Part shown: positions 7,660-8,584 of the stretch, piece after piece
Layout: every line of letters starts with the position of its first letter
How positions within the stretch are numbered: position 1 is the first letter of the stretch
DNA from: Paludibacter sp.
GTDB lineage: Bacteria; Bacteroidota; Bacteroidia; Bacteroidales; Paludibacteraceae
DNA length: 8,584 nt
Direction: 5' to 3'
Assembly: GCA_024709185.1 (NCBI GenBank)
Contig: JANJXE010000067.1
Location: 1 to 8,584 of the forward strand
Translations under genes and position numbers: made by a program
Notes under the pieces: generated by a model
Told to the model about the DNA's origin: nothing
The model's input: the letters and a program-made list of their open reading frames with translations, nothing else
Databases searched by the model: none

Positions 7660-8496
7660 ATGAAAAATCAAATCAAACTGTTTGAAGAAAAGAAAGATCG
7701 TACCGCGTGGGACGAAGCAAATGAAGAGTGGTATTTCTCGGTAGTGGATGTGGTAGGGGTGTTAACAGACAGTCCTAATCCAAATAACTATTGGAAAGTG
7801 TTGAAAAACAGGCTTAACAAAGAAGGAAGTGAGTTGGTTACAAATTGTAACCAACTGAAAATGCAATCAGCGGATGGTAAATTTTACAAAACCGATGTTG
7901 TCAGCACCGAAGAGCTTTTCCGCCTGATTCAATCCATTCCTTCACCCAAAGCAGAACCATTTAAGATTTGGATTGCGCAGGTAGCCAAAGAACGTTTAGA
8001 CCAAATGCAGGATCCTGAATTGTCCATCAATCAGGCATTACTGGATTATAAACGACTCGGATATTCCGAAAGCTGGATCAATCAGCGATTGAAAAGCATT
8101 GAAATTCGCAAGGACTTAACCGACGAATGGAAGTCGCGCGGACTGGAAGAAGGTCTGCATTTTGCAACCCTGACGGATATTATTTACAAAACCTGGGCAG
8201 ATAAAACCGCCAAAGAATACAAGCAATACAAGGGTTTGAAGAAAGAAAACCTGCGCGACAACATGACGAATGCCGAACTGGTATTGAATATGCTCGCGGA
8301 GCTATCAACGAAACAAATATCAGAAACCAGCAACCCGGAAAGCATGGATGAACATGCGCAGGTAGCGAGACAGGGCGGAGAAATTGCCCGCAATGCCCGT
8401 AAGGAGTTAGAGGCCAAAACCGGGAAGCCGGTTGTATCTCCGCAGAATGCAAAAAAAGGATTACTGAAAAATAAGCATAACGAACTTGAAGCGTGA
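7660..8496 (+). CDS. Bro-N/DinD-like protein inside the hsd operon
   Basis: 278-residue protein of unknown role. The N-terminal ~110 residues look like a Bro-N (phage antirepressor/BRO-type, probably DNA-binding) domain: WYFSVVDVVGVLTDSPNPNN (24-43), then ELVTNCNQLKM (58-68) and LFRLIQSIPSPKAEPFKIWI (86-105). The C-terminal part resembles E. coli DinD as I recall it: YKGLKKENLRDNMTNAEL (190-207), and about 229-260 (MDEHAQVARQGGEIARNARK, then KTGKPV). DinD is 274 residues, DNA-damage-induced and reported to inhibit RecA. No signal peptide or membrane segment is seen, so it should be cytoplasmic. ATG at 7660 is 21 nt after the hsdM stop, and tandem stops (TGA TAA) end 10 nt before hsdS, so it is probably co-transcribed with them. 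Regulation of restriction, a damage response, or a separate defence role are all possible; none is shown by the sequence. Confidence 0.82.
   Translation: MKNQIKLFEEKKDRTAWDEANEEWYFSVVDVVGVLTDSPNPNNYWKVLKNRLNKEGSELVTNCNQLKMQSADGKFYKTDVVSTEELFRLIQSIPSPKAEPFKIWIAQVAKERLDQMQDPELSINQALLDYKRLGYSESWINQRLKSIEIRKDLTDEWKSRGLEEGLHFATLTDIIYKTWADKTAKEYKQYKGLKKENLRDNMTNAELVLNMLAELSTKQISETSNPESMDEHAQVARQGGEIARNARKELEAKTGKPVVSPQNAKKGLLKNKHNELEA
7832..7856. repeat. 25-nt perfect palindrome within the Bro-N coding region
   Basis: AGTTGGTTACAA (7832-7843) and TTGTAACCAACT (7845-7856) are exact inverted copies around the single base A7844. They encode the peptide LVTNCNQL (59-66) of the Bro-N-like protein. As DNA this is a good two-fold site for a dimeric regulator; as RNA it would need to open a few central bases to form a loop. 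The peptide itself looks conserved in this family, so the palindrome may be a by-product of codon choice. Confidence 0.7.
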
Positions 8497-8509
8497 TAAC
8501 GACAATTAC

Positions 8510-8584
8510 ATGGAATCATTCATAACACAACATCTCGACCTTTGGACCACAGCCTATTCGCCCAAAACAGCAGGGCGTGGAAAT
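8510..8584 (+). CDS. hsdS: Type I restriction enzyme specificity subunit S, first 25 codons (cut by window edge)
   Basis: The DNA-recognition subunit, which positions two HsdM copies and HsdR on a split target sequence. Only the start is visible: ATG at 8510, then ESFITQHLDLWTTAYSP and KTAGRGN, open to the window end. The pattern HLDxWT...K..AGRG is what I recall from the N-termini of many HsdS proteins, just before the first target-recognition domain. The position after hsdM, 13 nt behind the DinD-like gene, fits. The recognition domains lie outside the window, so the target sequence cannot be inferred. Confidence 0.8.
   Translation, partial: MESFITQHLDLWTTAYSPKTAGRGN

Noticed and set aside
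7660..8496. Reading this gene as a phage remnant inserted in the operon
   Set aside because: The gene is intact, closely spaced to both neighbours and without phage genes or insertion repeats around it; a Bro-N-like domain alone does not show prophage origin.
1..8584. CRISPR arrays, insertion sequences or transposase genes
   Set aside because: No regularly spaced repeats, transposase motifs or flanking target duplications were seen.

Overview
The window looks like chromosomal DNA of a member of the Bacteroidota. Three sequence signs support this: promoter boxes fitting the Bacteroidota -7 consensus TAnnTTTG (three perfect matches, one with a TTTG -33 box at 19 nt), starts without a clear Shine-Dalgarno sequence, and a tRNA gene without an encoded CCA end. 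The genus cannot be told from these genes.

Layout. Positions 1-1151 (minus strand) hold the first 383 codons of a copper-exporting P1B-type ATPase (CopA), cut by the window edge inside its CPC metal-site motif. Positions 1152-1572 hold no protein gene. They contain a short inverted repeat in the copA leader, a tRNA-Phe(GAA) gene on the minus strand with its own promoter and hairpin terminator, and a plus-strand -7 box for the next gene. Positions 1573-3069 encode a CPA1-type K+(Na+)/H+ antiporter with a C-terminal TrkA-C/RCK domain, and 3143-3580 a small cyclophilin-type peptidyl-prolyl isomerase. The gap 3581-3793 carries a large nested hairpin, short direct repeats and a -7 box.

From 3794 to the right edge runs a type I restriction-modification operon of the EcoEI-like type: hsdR (TTG start), hsdM (overlapping hsdR by 4 bases, ATGA), a gene with a Bro-N-like N-terminus and a DinD-like C-terminus (21 nt after hsdM), and the first 25 codons of hsdS (13 nt after the DinD-like gene). 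HsdM and HsdS should form the sequence-specific adenine methyltransferase, and HsdR should add the ATP-driven translocase and nuclease.

The part most worth following up is the Bro-N/DinD-like gene wedged between hsdM and hsdS. It is not a known subunit of type I enzymes, yet it is spaced as a co-transcribed member. Its coding sequence contains a perfect 12-bp-arm palindrome (7832-7856), which could be a binding site, an RNA hairpin or simply a by-product of a conserved peptide. Whether this protein regulates restriction, answers DNA damage or acts as a separate defence component cannot be settled from the sequence.
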